DNA of 64,000 nucleotides from Cohnella sp. CFH 77786 (GCF_019400745.1 NZ_WJIB01000018.1:1-64000), one strand, 5' to 3'; counted from the first letter of the stretch, positions 1 through 10,608 are shown. The notes: generated by a model from the sequence alone, not told the origin. Numbers and translations: made by a program.

Positions 1-119
1 TCAAGATGAGATTTCCCAGTATGTAAGACCCCTGGAAGAACACCAGGTTGATAGGCCCGGGGTGGAAGCGCGGCAACGCGTGCAGCTGACGGGTACTAAT
101 CGGTCGAGGGCTTATCCTA
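1..119 (+). rRNA. rrl: 23S ribosomal RNA, 3' end (partial)
   Basis: The first ~119 bases match the conserved 3' terminus of bacterial 23S rRNA, including the helix around CCAGGTTGATAGGCC and the terminal GGTACTAATCGGTCGAGG. The gene enters from the left edge. No 5S gene can be recognised before the terminator at about 286-325, which is unusual. Confidence 0.93.
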
Positions 120-285
120 CGCAGCAGCCCACAGGTTGCACGGTGTTTCATCAATCAGCACGATGTTTCGTAATCGCATGCCTGCACCGCGTTGCTTTGC
201 AACGCTGCCTGCAGTCACACGGTTCTGTGACGACTTCGTCGCACAGTTCGCATCCAGTTTTCAAGGCGCAAGTTTAGCGGTTCCA

Positions 286-325
286 AGCACTTCTCACGTT
301 GCCAACGCGTGGGAAGTGTTTTTTC
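286..325 (+). terminator. rRNA operon terminator
   Basis: A 13-bp stem with G-U pairs (AGCACTTCTCACG at 286-298, CGTGGGAAGTGTT at 308-320) is followed by a T-rich tract. It is about 165 nt beyond the 23S end and probably ends the rRNA operon. Confidence 0.8.
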
Positions 326-415
326 TTTTCCTTCCCTCCCAGCAATCTCTCATAGGCTGTTTACGCTCCCGAAGCCACACTACAAACAAAAATGGCTGCC
401 AGGAGGCGAAGTGCC

Positions 416-1627
416 GTGAAAAGGCTGACCGCCCGGAGCTTGATTGTCTTCTGTACTGTCGCTGCTTTGACGAGTCCCTTCGTTCTGGCGGGTTGCACGC
501 GCGAGGATCCTCCGGATTTGACTGCTCCGATCTCGACTGCAAGCTTGGAGAAGGCATCCCCCGTAAGGTTTCGGCAGCTTCAAACGTCGCCAGTCTCCAT
601 CAAGCTAGGCGCTCGTAACGACCCGAATCCTCCGTCCCATGCCGTTCGAGGAATTTATGTCTCGTCTTTTGCGGCCCTCACGCCGTCCAAAATGCAGTCG
701 CTTATGAAGCTCTTGGATCAAACGGAACTGAACGCCGTCGTGCTGGACGTGAACAGCGGGGCCAGGTTATTGTCCCTCCCCCGCTCTCCGCGGCAAAGCT
801 CGTTCGCGCGATCAGACTCCCCGGGAGCCCGGCGTTTGCGGCAAGCGGCTCGGGAACTGAAGCGGCGCCGTGTTTATTTGATCGCACGAGTTGTCACCTT
901 CAAGGATTTCGAGCTCGCCGCCGCCCGGCCGGAGTGGGCTTTGAAGCGCAAAGACGGAGCCGTCTGGAGAGACGCGAGCGGCCATGCCTGGATTGACCCG
1001 TACAAGGAAGAGGCTTGGGCGTATCCGGCGGCGGTCGCGGCGGAAGCCGCGGCTTGCGGATTCGACGAGGTACAATTCGACTACGTCCGGTTCCCGGAAA
1101 ATCCGTCCCGGGTCGATCGGGAGGCGGCTTACTCCAACCCCCTGGGCCGAAGCAAGAGCGAAACGATCCGCCGGTTCATGCGGTATGCGGCCGGCAAAGC
1201 CCGCGCGCGGGGAGTGCGCGTATCCGCGGACGTCTTCGGCATGGTCGGTTCCACGCATGGCGATATGGGGATCGGACAGCGTTGGCAAGATCTCGCGCTG
1301 GAAACGGACGTCCTCTCCCCGATGGTGTACCCGTCCCATTATTCTCCGGGCACGTGGGGAATCCCCCATCCGGATCTCTCGCCGGGACCCATCATCGCAA
1401 GGGCGTTGCAAGATGCAGCCGGCCAGAACCTGCGCCTGAAACGATCGGGAAAGCAGCCTTCCCAGATCAGGCCTTGGATCCAGGGGTTTACGGCCGGATG
1501 GATCCATCCCCATCAGCGATACGGACCGGCGCAAATCCGGGATCAGATTCGCGCCGCAAGACAAGCCGGGTTCTCCTCATACCTCATCTGGAATTCATCG
1601 TGCCGGTATCCTATTTTCCGCTCCTGA
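416..1627 (+). CDS. Lipoprotein with putative glycosyl-hydrolase (DUF4015-like) domain
   Basis: This is a predicted secreted lipoprotein. The N-terminus is basic, then hydrophobic, and ends in a lipobox (VLAGC). The mature part resembles the TIM-barrel-like DUF4015 putative glycosyl-hydrolase family, with a [10 protein letters not shown] strand near the start, a [12 protein letters not shown] segment and a [15 protein letters not shown] segment. The start is placed at GTG 416 because AGGAGG at 401-406 lies 9 nt upstream; the ATG at 392 overlaps that SD and would spoil the signal peptide. It is monocistronic between the rRNA operon and guaB. The substrate is unknown; a carbohydrate or cell-wall glycan is only an inference from the fold. 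Confidence 0.75.
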   Translation: MKRLTARSLIVFCTVAALTSPFVLAGCTREDPPDLTAPISTASLEKASPVRFRQLQTSPVSIKLGARNDPNPPSHAVRGIYVSSFAALTPSKMQSLMKLLDQTELNAVVLDVNSGARLLSLPRSPRQSSFARSDSPGARRLRQAARELKRRRVYLIARVVTFKDFELAAARPEWALKRKDGAVWRDASGHAWIDPYKEEAWAYPAAVAAEAAACGFDEVQFDYVRFPENPSRVDREAAYSNPLGRSKSETIRRFMRYAAGKARARGVRVSADVFGMVGSTHGDMGIGQRWQDLALETDVLSPMVYPSHYSPGTWGIPHPDLSPGPIIARALQDAAGQNLRLKRSGKQPSQIRPWIQGFTAGWIHPHQRYGPAQIRDQIRAARQAGFSSYLIWNSSCRYPIFRS

Positions 1628-1689
1628 AAAGATCGGAATTTTCGAACATTTTGCCGCAACGGCGCGGTTTGAAGGGGCCGGGAATTTTC

Positions 1690-3235
<1,546 letters not shown>

Positions 3236-3249
3236 TCGCAGCAAACGCG

Positions 3250-3293
3250 AAAGCCGCGGGCAAGCTGACACAGCTGAGCCTTGCGGCTTTTTT
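3250..3293 (+). terminator. guaB terminator
   Basis: A hairpin pairs AAAGCCGC at 3250 with GCGGCTTT at 3283-3290, extended by an inner CAAG/CTTG stem, and is followed by a T-run. Confidence 0.85.
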
Positions 3294-3337
3294 GCAACCT
3301 TTTATCATCGGAATGATCCCCTGTAAATGCTGGAATT

Positions 3338-3357
3338 AAGGCGAAAGCCTTTTTTTT
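3338..3357 (+). terminator. Second terminator with GAAA tetraloop
   Basis: AAGGC, a GAAA loop and GCCTT are followed by seven more Ts. The stem is short (5 bp), but the GNRA loop and T-run suggest a backup terminator between guaB and dacA. Confidence 0.55.
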
Positions 3358-3370
3358 ATGTCGCTCCGTT

Positions 3371-3379
3371 ATGTTACAA
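3371..3379 (+). promoter_or_regulatory. Extended -10 element upstream of dacA
   Basis: TGTTACAAT has the TGn extension before TACAAT. No convincing -35 was found. Confidence 0.4.
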
Positions 3380-3414
3380 TGAAGGACGAATTTATCGATA
3401 AGGGAGAGAACGTT

Positions 3415-4749
3415 TTGAACCGTCCTCATTCGTCGTTCCGCAGCTCGCCTCTTTTGTCCAAACGATTCGTCTGCATGACGGTTTTGTTCGGCATTTTGTC
3501 CATGCTCCTGATGGCCGGAGCCGCTTCCGCCGCTCCCGCGACGCCGGCTCTTCAACTGAATGCCCAGGCCGCCATTCTCATGGACGCGGAGACCGGACAA
3601 GTTCTCTATCAGCATAATGCCGATTTGGCGCTTCCGCCGGCCAGCATGTCCAAGATGATGACCGAATACCTCGTGGAAAAAGCGGTCGAAGAGGGCAAAA
3701 TCAAATGGGACGACGTCGTCACCGTTGGGGATAATGCAGCCGCGCAGATTGGAAGCCGGGTATTCCTGGCCAAAGGGGAGAAATATACGGTCAAGCAGCT
3801 TTACGTGGCAATGGCCGTCGCCTCTGCCAATGACGCGACCGTACAGCTGGCGGAAACGCTAGGGGGCTCCGAGCAAGAGTTCGTTAAGCTCATGAACGAA
3901 ACCGCCAAGAAGCTGGGCATGACCAATACCCATTTCGTCAACACGACAGGGCTTGACCGCAGCGATATGCCGGCAGCCTTCCGTCCGGCGGAAGAAGGAG
4001 AAACGCTGATGTCCGCGCGCGATTCGGCGATCCTCGCGTATCATATTTTGAAGGAAATGCCCCAGTTCCTCGAGATTTCCAAAATCCCCAGTCTCAAGTT
4101 CAGGGAGAGGGATAAGACTTCGACGCCGAACTGGAACTGGATGCTGGAATCGAACAAGAACATTCCGAACTTCCGCAAATTCGCCTATCCGGGCGTGGAC
4201 GGTCTGAAGACGGGACATACGCCGACTGCGGGCAACTGTTTCACAGGAACCTCTCTGCGCAACGGAACCCGGTTGATCGCGGTCGTCATGAACGTGCCGG
4301 GGGGCCTGTATGACGGCACGCGGTTCCTGGAAACGGCGAAGCTGTTCGATTACGGCTTCAACAACTTCGAGAAGAAGACGATCGTCGAAGGCAAAACGGC
4401 TCTGAAGGGCATCGAAACGCTCAAGGTGAGCAAAGGGAAACAGTCCAGCGTGCCCGTCGTCACCGCCCAGGATATCACGATTCTCGCGCCCAAAGGCTCG
4501 AACGTCGAGATTACCGAATCGACGATGAAGCCGGATCTGAATCCGTTGGTCGCTCCGATCAAGCAAGGGACGAAGATCGGCACGGCGACGGTGAAGTATA
4601 CCGATCCGGCAACCGGAGAAGCGAAGACGGCAACCGTCGACATGATCGCGAACGAGGACGTCAACAAAGCCGGCTGGCTCACCTTGATGTTCCGCGCCAT
4701 CGGAAGCTTCTTCTCCGGGCTGTTCAAAGGGATCGTGGATCTTTTCTAA
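3415..4749 (+). CDS. dacA: D-alanyl-D-alanine carboxypeptidase (PBP5-like)
   Basis: This low-molecular-weight penicillin-binding protein trims the terminal D-Ala from peptidoglycan stem peptides outside the membrane. It is 444 aa with a Sec signal peptide ending near ASAA (about residue 40). The three catalytic motifs are visible: S77-M-S-K80, S137-A-N139 and K265-T-G267. The C-terminal domain is PBP5_C-like and ends in an amphipathic or hydrophobic tail (LMFRAIGSFFSGLFKGIV) that probably anchors it to the membrane. The start is TTG 3415, with an AGGGAGAG SD just upstream. The guaB-dacA-pdxS order is conserved in Bacillales. Confidence 0.95.
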   Translation: MNRPHSSFRSSPLLSKRFVCMTVLFGILSMLLMAGAASAAPATPALQLNAQAAILMDAETGQVLYQHNADLALPPASMSKMMTEYLVEKAVEEGKIKWDDVVTVGDNAAAQIGSRVFLAKGEKYTVKQLYVAMAVASANDATVQLAETLGGSEQEFVKLMNETAKKLGMTNTHFVNTTGLDRSDMPAAFRPAEEGETLMSARDSAILAYHILKEMPQFLEISKIPSLKFRERDKTSTPNWNWMLESNKNIPNFRKFAYPGVDGLKTGHTPTAGNCFTGTSLRNGTRLIAVVMNVPGGLYDGTRFLETAKLFDYGFNNFEKKTIVEGKTALKGIETLKVSKGKQSSVPVVTAQDITILAPKGSNVEITESTMKPDLNPLVAPIKQGTKIGTATVKYTDPATGEAKTATVDMIANEDVNKAGWLTLMFRAIGSFFSGLFKGIVDLF

Positions 4750-4765
4750 ATTCCGACCCGAGCGG

Positions 4766-4794
4766 TTGCCGATTCGCACACCTTCCTGTAAAAT
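4766..4794 (+). promoter_or_regulatory. pdxS promoter
   Basis: TTGCCG (4766-4771), a 17-nt spacer and TAAAAT (4789-4794), 31 nt upstream of the pdxS start. Confidence 0.55.
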
Positions 4795-4825
4795 CAAGAG
4801 TTAGAATCTTCGGGAGGCATGGAAC

Positions 4826-5707
4826 ATGGAAACGGGAACTTCGAGAGTCAAACGCGGCATGGCCGAAATGCAAAAAGGCGGCGTCATCATGGACGTCATG
4901 AGCGCCGAGCAAGCGAAAATCGCGGAAGCGGCCGGAGCGACGGCCGTCATGGCGCTGGAACGCGTGCCGTCCGACATCCGGGCAGCAGGCGGCGTTGCGC
5001 GTATGGCCGATCCCACGATCGTAGAGGAAGTCATGAAGGTCGTCAGCATTCCGGTCATGGCCAAAGCGCGGATTGGACACTATGTCGAGGCGAAAGTACT
5101 GGAGTCGCTCGGCGTCGATTATATCGACGAGAGCGAAGTGCTCACGCCGGCGGACGAAGTGTTCCACATCAGCAAGAACGAATTCACGGTGCCGTTCGTC
5201 TGCGGCGCCAAAGATCTCGGCGAAGCGCTTCGCCGCGTTCAGGAAGGCGCGTCGATGCTGCGCACCAAGGGCGAGCCGGGAACCGGCAACGTCGTGGAAG
5301 CGGTACGCCACCTTCGCCTGATCATGGGACAGATCCGCAAGGTGCAGAACCTGTCCAAAGACGAGCTCTACCACGAAGCCAAAACGCTGGGCGTTCCTTA
5401 CGACCTGCTGCTCGGCGTTCATGAAACGGGACGTCTGCCGGTCGTGAACTTCGCGGCGGGCGGGGTTGCGACTCCGGCCGACGCGGCGCTGATGATGCAT
5501 CTGGGCGCGGACGGCGTATTCGTCGGATCGGGCATTTTCAAATCCGAAAATCCGGAGAAATTCGCCCGCGCGATCGTCGAAGCGACGACCCATTACGAAG
5601 ATTACGGGTTGATCGCCCGCGTGTCCAAAAACCTGGGAGCTCCGATGAAGGGCATCGAGATTTCCAAGCTCGAATCTTCCCAGCGCATGCAAGACCGCGG
5701 CATCTAA
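4826..5707 (+). CDS. pdxS: Pyridoxal 5'-phosphate synthase, lyase subunit
   Basis: PdxS condenses ribose 5-phosphate, glyceraldehyde 3-phosphate and PdxT-supplied ammonia into PLP (DXP-independent vitamin B6 pathway). The 293-aa length is standard. The family landmarks are present: VIMDVM with Asp23, MAKARIGH with Lys80, and [10 protein letters not shown] with Lys148, the two lysines that carry the covalent intermediates in this family. GGGAGG at 4812-4817 is 8 nt from the ATG. pdxT follows after a 130-bp gap. Confidence 0.97.
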   Translation: METGTSRVKRGMAEMQKGGVIMDVMSAEQAKIAEAAGATAVMALERVPSDIRAAGGVARMADPTIVEEVMKVVSIPVMAKARIGHYVEAKVLESLGVDYIDESEVLTPADEVFHISKNEFTVPFVCGAKDLGEALRRVQEGASMLRTKGEPGTGNVVEAVRHLRLIMGQIRKVQNLSKDELYHEAKTLGVPYDLLLGVHETGRLPVVNFAAGGVATPADAALMMHLGADGVFVGSGIFKSENPEKFARAIVEATTHYEDYGLIARVSKNLGAPMKGIEISKLESSQRMQDRGI

Positions 5708-5837
5708 GCCTTGTAATTCCGGCTTCAGAGGCCAGAACATGATTCGCCATCCGGCGGCTTCCCGCCGGCCTTCGCGGGCCGGGTTACGGGGGGCCGCCGT
5801 GATTGGTTTACGTATAAGGCGAGGGGAAGGGTAACGT

Positions 5838-6410
5838 ATGAAGATCGGTGTACTGGCGCTGCAGGGAGCGGTCGCCGAACATATCCGCAGCATCGGACTG
5901 GCCGGCGGACAAGGCGTCGCGGTCAAGCGCACGGAGCAGCTGGGCGAATTGGACGGGCTCGTCATTCCCGGCGGGGAGAGCACCACGATCGGCAAGCTGA
6001 TGCGGCAATACGGCTTCATCGAAGCGGTCCGGGATTTCGCGAGCCAAGGCAAGCCGTTGTTCGGCACCTGCGCCGGCTTGATCGTGCTGGCGGAAAGGCT
6101 GGAGAGCGGGGAGGAGCCCCATCTGTCTCTCATGAACATGACGGTGGCGCGGAACGCGTTCGGCCGCCAGCGCGAGAGCTTCGAAACGGAGCTCGACGTC
6201 AAGGGCATCGATTCGCCGCTGCGCGCGGTGTTCATCCGGGCTCCGCTCATCAAGGAAGTCGGGGAGAACGTCGAAGTGCTCTCCACTTACAAAGGCGAGA
6301 TCGTGGCGGCCAAACAGGACCGGCTGCTCGTCTCCTCCTTCCACCCGGAACTGACCGACGATTTCCGTTTGCACGGGCTCTTCTTGGAGATGGCCCGGCA
6401 AGCCCGATAG
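5838..6410 (+). CDS. pdxT: Pyridoxal 5'-phosphate synthase, glutaminase subunit
   Basis: PdxT is the class I glutamine amidotransferase partner that makes ammonia from glutamine and channels it to PdxS. It is 190 aa with the nucleophile in FGTCAGL (Cys78) and the His169/Glu171 pair in SFHPELT, plus the oxyanion PGGEST motif near residue 46. The start is supported by the purine-rich SD GAGGGGAAGGG. serS begins 10 nt after its stop, so pdxS, pdxT and serS are probably one transcription unit. Confidence 0.97.
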   Translation: MKIGVLALQGAVAEHIRSIGLAGGQGVAVKRTEQLGELDGLVIPGGESTTIGKLMRQYGFIEAVRDFASQGKPLFGTCAGLIVLAERLESGEEPHLSLMNMTVARNAFGRQRESFETELDVKGIDSPLRAVFIRAPLIKEVGENVEVLSTYKGEIVAAKQDRLLVSSFHPELTDDFRLHGLFLEMARQAR

Positions 6411-6420
6411 GGGGATTTCC

Positions 6421-7704
6421 ATGCTGGATGTCAAATTGCTTCGAACAGATTACGACCGCGTCGCCCAATCGCTGAAGAATCGCGGCGCTTCGACCGGACT
6501 GATCGCCAAATTCCCGGAACTCGACGCCGCGCGCCGCGAGAAGCTGACGGAAACCGAACAGCTGAAGAATCGCCGCAATGTCGTGTCCCAAGAAGTGGCG
6601 AAGCTGAAAAAAGCGGGAGGCAACGCCGACGAACTGATCGCGGAGATGCGGGACGTAGGCGACCGGATCAAGCTTCTCGACGAGGAAATCCGCGTCCTGG
6701 AGGCCGAGATCGACCTTATGCTGCTCGCCGTGCCCAACATGCCGCACGAATCCGTGCCGGTAGGCGCTTCGGAGGCCGACAATGTCGAGCTGCGCCGGGA
6801 AGGCACGCCTCGCGATTTCGGCTTCGAGCCGAAAGCCCATTGGGACATCGCCGCCGAGCTCGGCATTCTCGATTTCGAGGCCGCCGCCAAGGTTGCGGGC
6901 GCGCGTTTCGTGTTCTACAAAGGTCTAGGCGCGCGCCTGGAGCGGGCGCTCATCAACTTCATGATGGACTTGCACGCGGACAAGCATGGCTACGAGGAAA
7001 TCCTCCCGCCGTACATCGTGAACCGGGACAGCCTGGTGGGCACGGGACAGCTGCCTAAGTTCGCGGAAGATTTGTTCAAACTGGAAGGCTCGGACTATTA
7101 CTTGATCCCGACCGCGGAAGTGCCCGTAACGAACTTCCATCGGGAAGAAATTCTGGCCGCGGAAGATTTGCCCAAACGTTTCGTGGCGTACAGCAGCTGC
7201 TTCCGTTCCGAGGCGGGCTCCGCCGGCCGGGATACGCGCGGCCTCATCCGGCAGCACCAGTTCAACAAAGTCGAACTCGTGCACCTGTCCAAGCCGGACG
7301 CGTCGTTCGACATGCTGGAGCAGATGACGGGACATGCGGAGCGAGTCCTTCAGCTGCTAGGGCTGCCTTACCGGGTGCTGCTGCTCTGCACGGGGGACAT
7401 GGGCTTCGGTTCTACGAAAACGTACGATCTCGAAGTCTGGATGCCGAGTGCAGGCGTCTATCGGGAGATTTCTTCGTGTTCGAACATGGGAGACTTCCAA
7501 GCTCGCCGCGCCGGGATCCGTTACCGCCCGGAAGCGGGAGCGAAGCCGGAATTCGTGCATACGCTGAACGGTTCGGGCTTGGCGGTAGGCCGCACGGTTG
7601 CCGCGCTGATCGAGAACTATCAGCAGGCGGACGGAACCGTGTTGATTCCGGAAGTCCTGCGTCCGTATATGGGAGGACTCGAGGGAATCGGCCCCAGGGG
7701 TTGA
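6421..7704 (+). CDS. serS: Seryl-tRNA synthetase
   Basis: This class II aminoacyl-tRNA synthetase charges tRNA-Ser. It is 427 aa. The N-terminal ~100 residues form the long coiled-coil arm that recognises the tRNA-Ser extra arm. The catalytic domain shows motif 2 ([15 protein letters not shown]) and motif 3 ([16 protein letters not shown]). The ATG follows GGGGG by 6 nt, directly after pdxT. A tRNA-Ser gene lies just downstream of its terminator, so synthetase and substrate are side by side. Confidence 0.97.
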   Translation: MLDVKLLRTDYDRVAQSLKNRGASTGLIAKFPELDAARREKLTETEQLKNRRNVVSQEVAKLKKAGGNADELIAEMRDVGDRIKLLDEEIRVLEAEIDLMLLAVPNMPHESVPVGASEADNVELRREGTPRDFGFEPKAHWDIAAELGILDFEAAAKVAGARFVFYKGLGARLERALINFMMDLHADKHGYEEILPPYIVNRDSLVGTGQLPKFAEDLFKLEGSDYYLIPTAEVPVTNFHREEILAAEDLPKRFVAYSSCFRSEAGSAGRDTRGLIRQHQFNKVELVHLSKPDASFDMLEQMTGHAERVLQLLGLPYRVLLLCTGDMGFGSTKTYDLEVWMPSAGVYREISSCSNMGDFQARRAGIRYRPEAGAKPEFVHTLNGSGLAVGRTVAALIENYQQADGTVLIPEVLRPYMGGLEGIGPRG

Positions 7705-7733
7705 TGTTGCAGCGGAGCATATGATATGATAAC

Positions 7734-7776
7734 GGGGCAGATTCCGCCTGTTTGGACAGGCGATGCCCCTTTTTTT
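7734..7776 (+). terminator. serS operon terminator
   Basis: GGGGCA at 7734-7739 pairs with TGCCCC at 7764-7769. An inner GCCTGT/ACAGGC stem lies between them and seven Ts follow, ending two bases before tRNA-Ser. Confidence 0.85.
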
Positions 7777-7778
7777 CT

Positions 7779-7867
7779 GGAGAGGTACCGAAGCGGTCAT
7801 AACGGGGCGGTCTTGAAAACCGTTAGGGTGCAAGCCCACGTGGGTTCGAATCCCACCCTCTCCGCCA
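7779..7867 (+). tRNA. tRNA-Ser (anticodon TGA)
   Basis: The acceptor arms GGAGAGG (7779-7785) and CCTCTCC (7857-7863) pair perfectly. The anticodon loop is CTTGAAA (TGA, reads UCA). There is a long class II variable arm, a T-loop TTCGAAT and an encoded CCA. Length is 89 nt. Confidence 0.96.
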
Positions 7868-7977
7868 TAACGAAGTATTCCGTTCAGGACGAAAGTGGGT
7901 TCGAACGTGCCGTTAAGCAAACATGCCGGGGGCATGTTCGTAGGCCCAGGAAATCGAATCCCACCCTCTCCGCCATA
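7846..7977 (+). repeat. Direct repeat of the tRNA-Ser 3' end (possible attachment scar)
   Basis: The last 22 bases of tRNA-Ser plus TA (7846-7869) are repeated exactly, 24 of 24, at 7954-7977. The 84 bp between hold a third partial T-arm match (GTGGGTTCGAA at 7895-7905) and a small palindrome around ACATGCCGGGGGCATGT. The second copy has no acceptor 5' half or anticodon arm, so it is not a gene. This pattern fits an att scar or a collapsed tandem tRNA. Confidence 0.7.
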
Positions 7978-7995
7978 TCCATAGACTCATGATCG

Positions 7996-8034
7996 ACGCA
8001 GCTGCCGATTCTATCCGGTTCAGCTGCGTTTTTG
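7996..8034 (+). terminator. Terminator after tRNA-Ser
   Basis: ACGCAGCTG (7996-8004) pairs with CAGCTGCGT (8021-8029), followed by five Ts. Confidence 0.8.
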
Positions 8035-8119
8035 CATTTGTTCTCTGCCGTGCTCGAAGAGAAATTACTCTTAAGCTTGTGATATGATAGGGGAAACAGA
8101 GTACCGGAGGGAAGAGAAA

Positions 8120-8680
8120 ATGGAGTTCATCAAAAAATGCTGGAGCTGGATCTCGTCTTTGGCCGTTGCCTTCGTCGTTTCCTCCGTCATCGGAATTTTC
8201 ATCATTCAGCCCTATGAAGTCGAAGGGCACTCGATGGATCCCACCTTACATGACGGCGAGAGGGTGTATGTGTCCAAACTTCCGCACACCTTTTCTTATT
8301 TGCCGGCCTACGGGGACATCGTTATTATCGACAGCAGAGTGGGCCGTAGCCGTTCTTTGAAGGACGACGTGCTCGAGAATCCGATTTTCAATTTGTTTTC
8401 AAACAAAGACAGCCGCATCTTTTTTATCAAACGGGTCATTGGAAAGCCGGGGGACGTGCTGGAAATTAAAAATCATCAAGTTTATCGTAATGGCAAACCG
8501 CTCACGGAACCTTATATCAAAGAACGGATGGATGACGTAACCGACGCCAAATGGACGGTGCCGGCAGGCCACATCTTCGTCATGGGCGATAACCGGAACA
8601 TTAGCGATGACAGCCGGTCTTTGGGTTTTATTCCTCTGGACCATGTGTTAGGAAGTAAAATCAATATTTTATCTAAATAA
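8120..8680 (+). CDS. Type I signal peptidase
   Basis: This membrane-bound serine protease removes signal peptides from exported proteins. It is 186 aa with one N-terminal transmembrane segment (residues 9-30). The catalytic Ser38 lies in EGHSMDPTL and the general base Lys104 in IKRVIGKPGD; the GDNRNISDDSR box is present. The ATG at 8120 sits 8 nt after GGAGGG. ATG 8084 overlaps the probable -10 (TGATATGAT) and is not the start. The SipS/SipT/LepB type cannot be resolved. Confidence 0.95.
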   Translation: MEFIKKCWSWISSLAVAFVVSSVIGIFIIQPYEVEGHSMDPTLHDGERVYVSKLPHTFSYLPAYGDIVIIDSRVGRSRSLKDDVLENPIFNLFSNKDSRIFFIKRVIGKPGDVLEIKNHQVYRNGKPLTEPYIKERMDDVTDAKWTVPAGHIFVMGDNRNISDDSRSLGFIPLDHVLGSKINILSK

Positions 8681-8735
8681 AGCCTATGCATAAGAACCCC
8701 TGTCCGGGCCACCCTAACAAGGCGGAGGTGCTGAG

Positions 8736-9083
8736 ATGTCAACCCATGACGAAATGACCGTCCCCCAGGACCAGCTGGTCGCAGCATGGCGGCGCGTGCT
8801 TCCCGAGCGGCTTCAAGGAGGAGACCGCGCGGAAGTATTGGCCGATGAAGCCGACCCCCGCGCGCTTAGGGTGCATATCCGGACGGCCGGCCATCAGATG
8901 ATGGAATTCGATTTCGCCGTGCGCTACGTAGACAGCCGGGAAATCGGCGTCGAGCTGACGGACGTGGAAAAGGACGGACAAACCGTGGATGAGCGCAATG
9001 ACGTCATGCAGGAGCTGATCCAGGATTACCGCCGTCACCTGCACGAATGCGCGCAAGCTCTGCACGACGTCACGCATGCTTGA
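8736..9083 (+). CDS. Conserved hypothetical protein
   Basis: I do not recognise a named family for this 115-aa acidic protein. It has no signal peptide or membrane segment. The middle looks like a beta-sheet (FDFAVRYVDSREIGVELTDVE) and the C-terminal third is helical, with several His residues. It has a good SD (GGAGG). It is the first of three closely spaced genes ending with an sspP-like spore gene, so a late-sporulation or spore-coat role is possible but only inferred. Confidence 0.6.
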   Translation: MSTHDEMTVPQDQLVAAWRRVLPERLQGGDRAEVLADEADPRALRVHIRTAGHQMMEFDFAVRYVDSREIGVELTDVEKDGQTVDERNDVMQELIQDYRRHLHECAQALHDVTHA

Positions 9084-9101
9084 ATAAGGAGGGGCGGCTC
9101 A

Positions 9102-9281
9102 ATGTCGGACGCGAACGGAATGGCGGATAAGAACTTGAGCAACGTCGTGGAACAGCTGAATCAGAATCCGGTGAACTCCCACCATCAGCAGCAGCTGCGG
9201 CAGGACAAGAACGACCGGCGCCATCAGGCGGCCCTGAATCATGATCACACCCCTGATCTGCATCATCCCAAATCCACGTAA
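9102..9281 (+). CDS. Small His/Asn/Gln-rich hypothetical protein
   Basis: A 59-aa ORF starts at ATG 9102 with AGGAGGGG 7 nt upstream and the stop at 9279-9281. It is very hydrophilic: a HHQQQLRQDKNDRRHQ stretch and a tail with further HDH and HH pairs. It lies 18 nt after the preceding gene and 50 nt before the sspP-like gene. Composition and position suggest a small spore protein, but no SASP signature is visible. Confidence 0.6.
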   Translation: MSDANGMADKNLSNVVEQLNQNPVNSHHQQQLRQDKNDRRHQAALNHDHTPDLHHPKST

Positions 9282-9331
9282 CCGGATCCTTCAAAGAGAA
9301 CGCTGATTTCGAGAAGGAGGAGGTCTAGATC

Positions 9332-9484
9332 GTGAGCAAACCGAGGGTACAATCCCCCGTCGCCCGGCCATGGGAAACCGGACCGGACCGAGAACATAAC
9401 AACCGGACGCCCAACGAACCGCTGTCCGGCTCCAAGAAAGTGAAGAACCGCAACCATACCCGTCACAATAATGGCGAAGGATGA
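9332..9484 (+). CDS. sspP: Small acid-soluble spore protein P
   Basis: This 50-aa protein starts at GTG 9332, 6 nt after an AAGGAGGAGG-type SD. Its C-terminal half (EPLSGSKKVKNRNHTR) matches the conserved core of SspP, a minor acid-soluble spore protein made in the forespore. The N-terminal half is variable and proline-rich, as in the family. It is followed by a clear terminator. Identification rests on memory of the SspP signature, which is distinctive. Confidence 0.85.
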   Translation: MSKPRVQSPVARPWETGPDREHNNRTPNEPLSGSKKVKNRNHTRHNNGEG

Positions 9485-9492
9485 CGTTCTAC

Positions 9493-9514
9493 CCCGGCGA
9501 CTGCCGGGTTTTTT
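9493..9514 (+). terminator. Terminator after sspP
   Basis: CCCGGC, a GACT loop and GCCGGG are followed by six Ts. Confidence 0.85.
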
Positions 9515-9517
9515 AGT

Positions 9518-9610
9518 GATTCAGCAAAGTATAAAATCCGCTATCCTTTTCTGAATTACCTCCGATAAAACGTCTATCCGTCCAAAAAGCTCGGTGTAGC
9601 CGCTTTACTT
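9518..9610 (+). repeat. Dispersed intergenic repeat, copy A
   Basis: It shares GATTCAG, AGTATAAAATC and GATAAAACGTCTATCCGTCC, then the GTAGCCG and TTTACTT blocks, in the same order as the copy at 59224-59314. It lies between sspP and the YitT-family gene. Confidence 0.75.
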
Positions 9611-9641
9611 GATGAAATTCCTTCCATATAGTGTGCATAAA

Positions 9642-9671
9642 GTGACACAGATCCTTGTAAATTGGTATGAT
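9642..9671 (+). promoter_or_regulatory. Promoter of the YitT-family gene
   Basis: GTGACA (9642-9647), an 18-nt spacer and TATGAT (9666-9671) with an upstream TGG extension. Confidence 0.5.
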
Positions 9672-9702
9672 AGGGAAAACCCATTTTCAAGGAGGCAGAT
9701 CG

Positions 9703-10608
9703 ATGACCAAGAAGAACCATCCTATCTCTCCGCGGCCTCCGACCGCCGCCAAGCACAGCAAGCTGACGCCCTTCGAGGTGGCAAGACGCATTTTCTTCAT
9801 TATGCTTGGAGCGGTCCTGGTCGGATTCGCGCTTGAAACTTTCCTCATCAACAACTCCATCATCGACGGAGGCATCACCGGCATTTCCATCATGTCCTCC
9901 TACTTAAGCGGCTTGCCGGTCGGCATTTTCCTCTTCGTCCTCAACCTTCCGTTCTTGCTCATCGGTTACAAGACGATCGGCAAAACGTTCGCTTTGTCCA
10001 CTTTGCTCGGAGTCGCGACGTTGTCCGTGACGACATCAATCCTCCATAGCTGGAGTCCGTTTACCGAAGACACGTTTCTCGCGGCCGTATTCGGCGGCAT
10101 CCTGCTGGGCGTAGGAACGGGGATTGTCATCCGGGCCGGCGGTTCACTGGACGGAACCGAGATCGTCGCGATTCTCGTGAACCGGAAGCTCCCGTTCTCC
10201 GTGGGCGAGACCGTCATGTTCATTAATTTCTTCATTCTCGGAAGCGCTGGATTCGTGTATTCTCTGGACCGCGCTTTGTTTTCCCTGATTGCGTACTACA
10301 TAGCCTTCAAAGCGATCGACCTCACGATAGAAGGCTTCGACGAGTCCAAAGCGGTCTGGATCATCAGCGACAACTATCGGGAAATCGGGAGCGCGATCGT
10401 GGATCGGCTTGGGCGCGGCGTGACGTACTTAAATGGCGAAGGCGGCTATTCCGGCGACGATAAAAAAGTAATTTTCGTCGTCATCAACCGTCTGGAGGAA
10501 GCGAAGTTGAAATCCATCGTTACCGAGCTTGACGAGCAGGCATTCCTGGCGGTCGGCAACATCCACGACGTTAGAGGCGGCCGGTTCAAGAAGAGGGATA
10601 TCCATTAG
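9703..10608 (+). CDS. YitT family membrane protein (DUF2179)
   Basis: This 301-aa integral membrane protein has about five hydrophobic helices in residues 25-205 (for example FIMLGAVLVGFALETFLI), with the family motifs NNSIIDGGITGIS and GGSLDGTEIVAI. A soluble C-terminal DUF2179 domain follows (residues about 210-301, VGNIHDVRGGRF at the end). The function of the YitT family is not firmly established. The start is ATG 9703, 8 nt after AAGGAGG. It is monocistronic with its own promoter. Confidence 0.9.
   Translation: MTKKNHPISPRPPTAAKHSKLTPFEVARRIFFIMLGAVLVGFALETFLINNSIIDGGITGISIMSSYLSGLPVGIFLFVLNLPFLLIGYKTIGKTFALSTLLGVATLSVTTSILHSWSPFTEDTFLAAVFGGILLGVGTGIVIRAGGSLDGTEIVAILVNRKLPFSVGETVMFINFFILGSAGFVYSLDRALFSLIAYYIAFKAIDLTIEGFDESKAVWIISDNYREIGSAIVDRLGRGVTYLNGEGGYSGDDKKVIFVVINRLEEAKLKSIVTELDEQAFLAVGNIHDVRGGRFKKRDIH

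Noticed and set aside
4724-6286. Long minus-strand frame opposite pdxS/pdxT
   Set aside because: A shadow of GC-rich coding sequence; the plus-strand genes have full family motifs.
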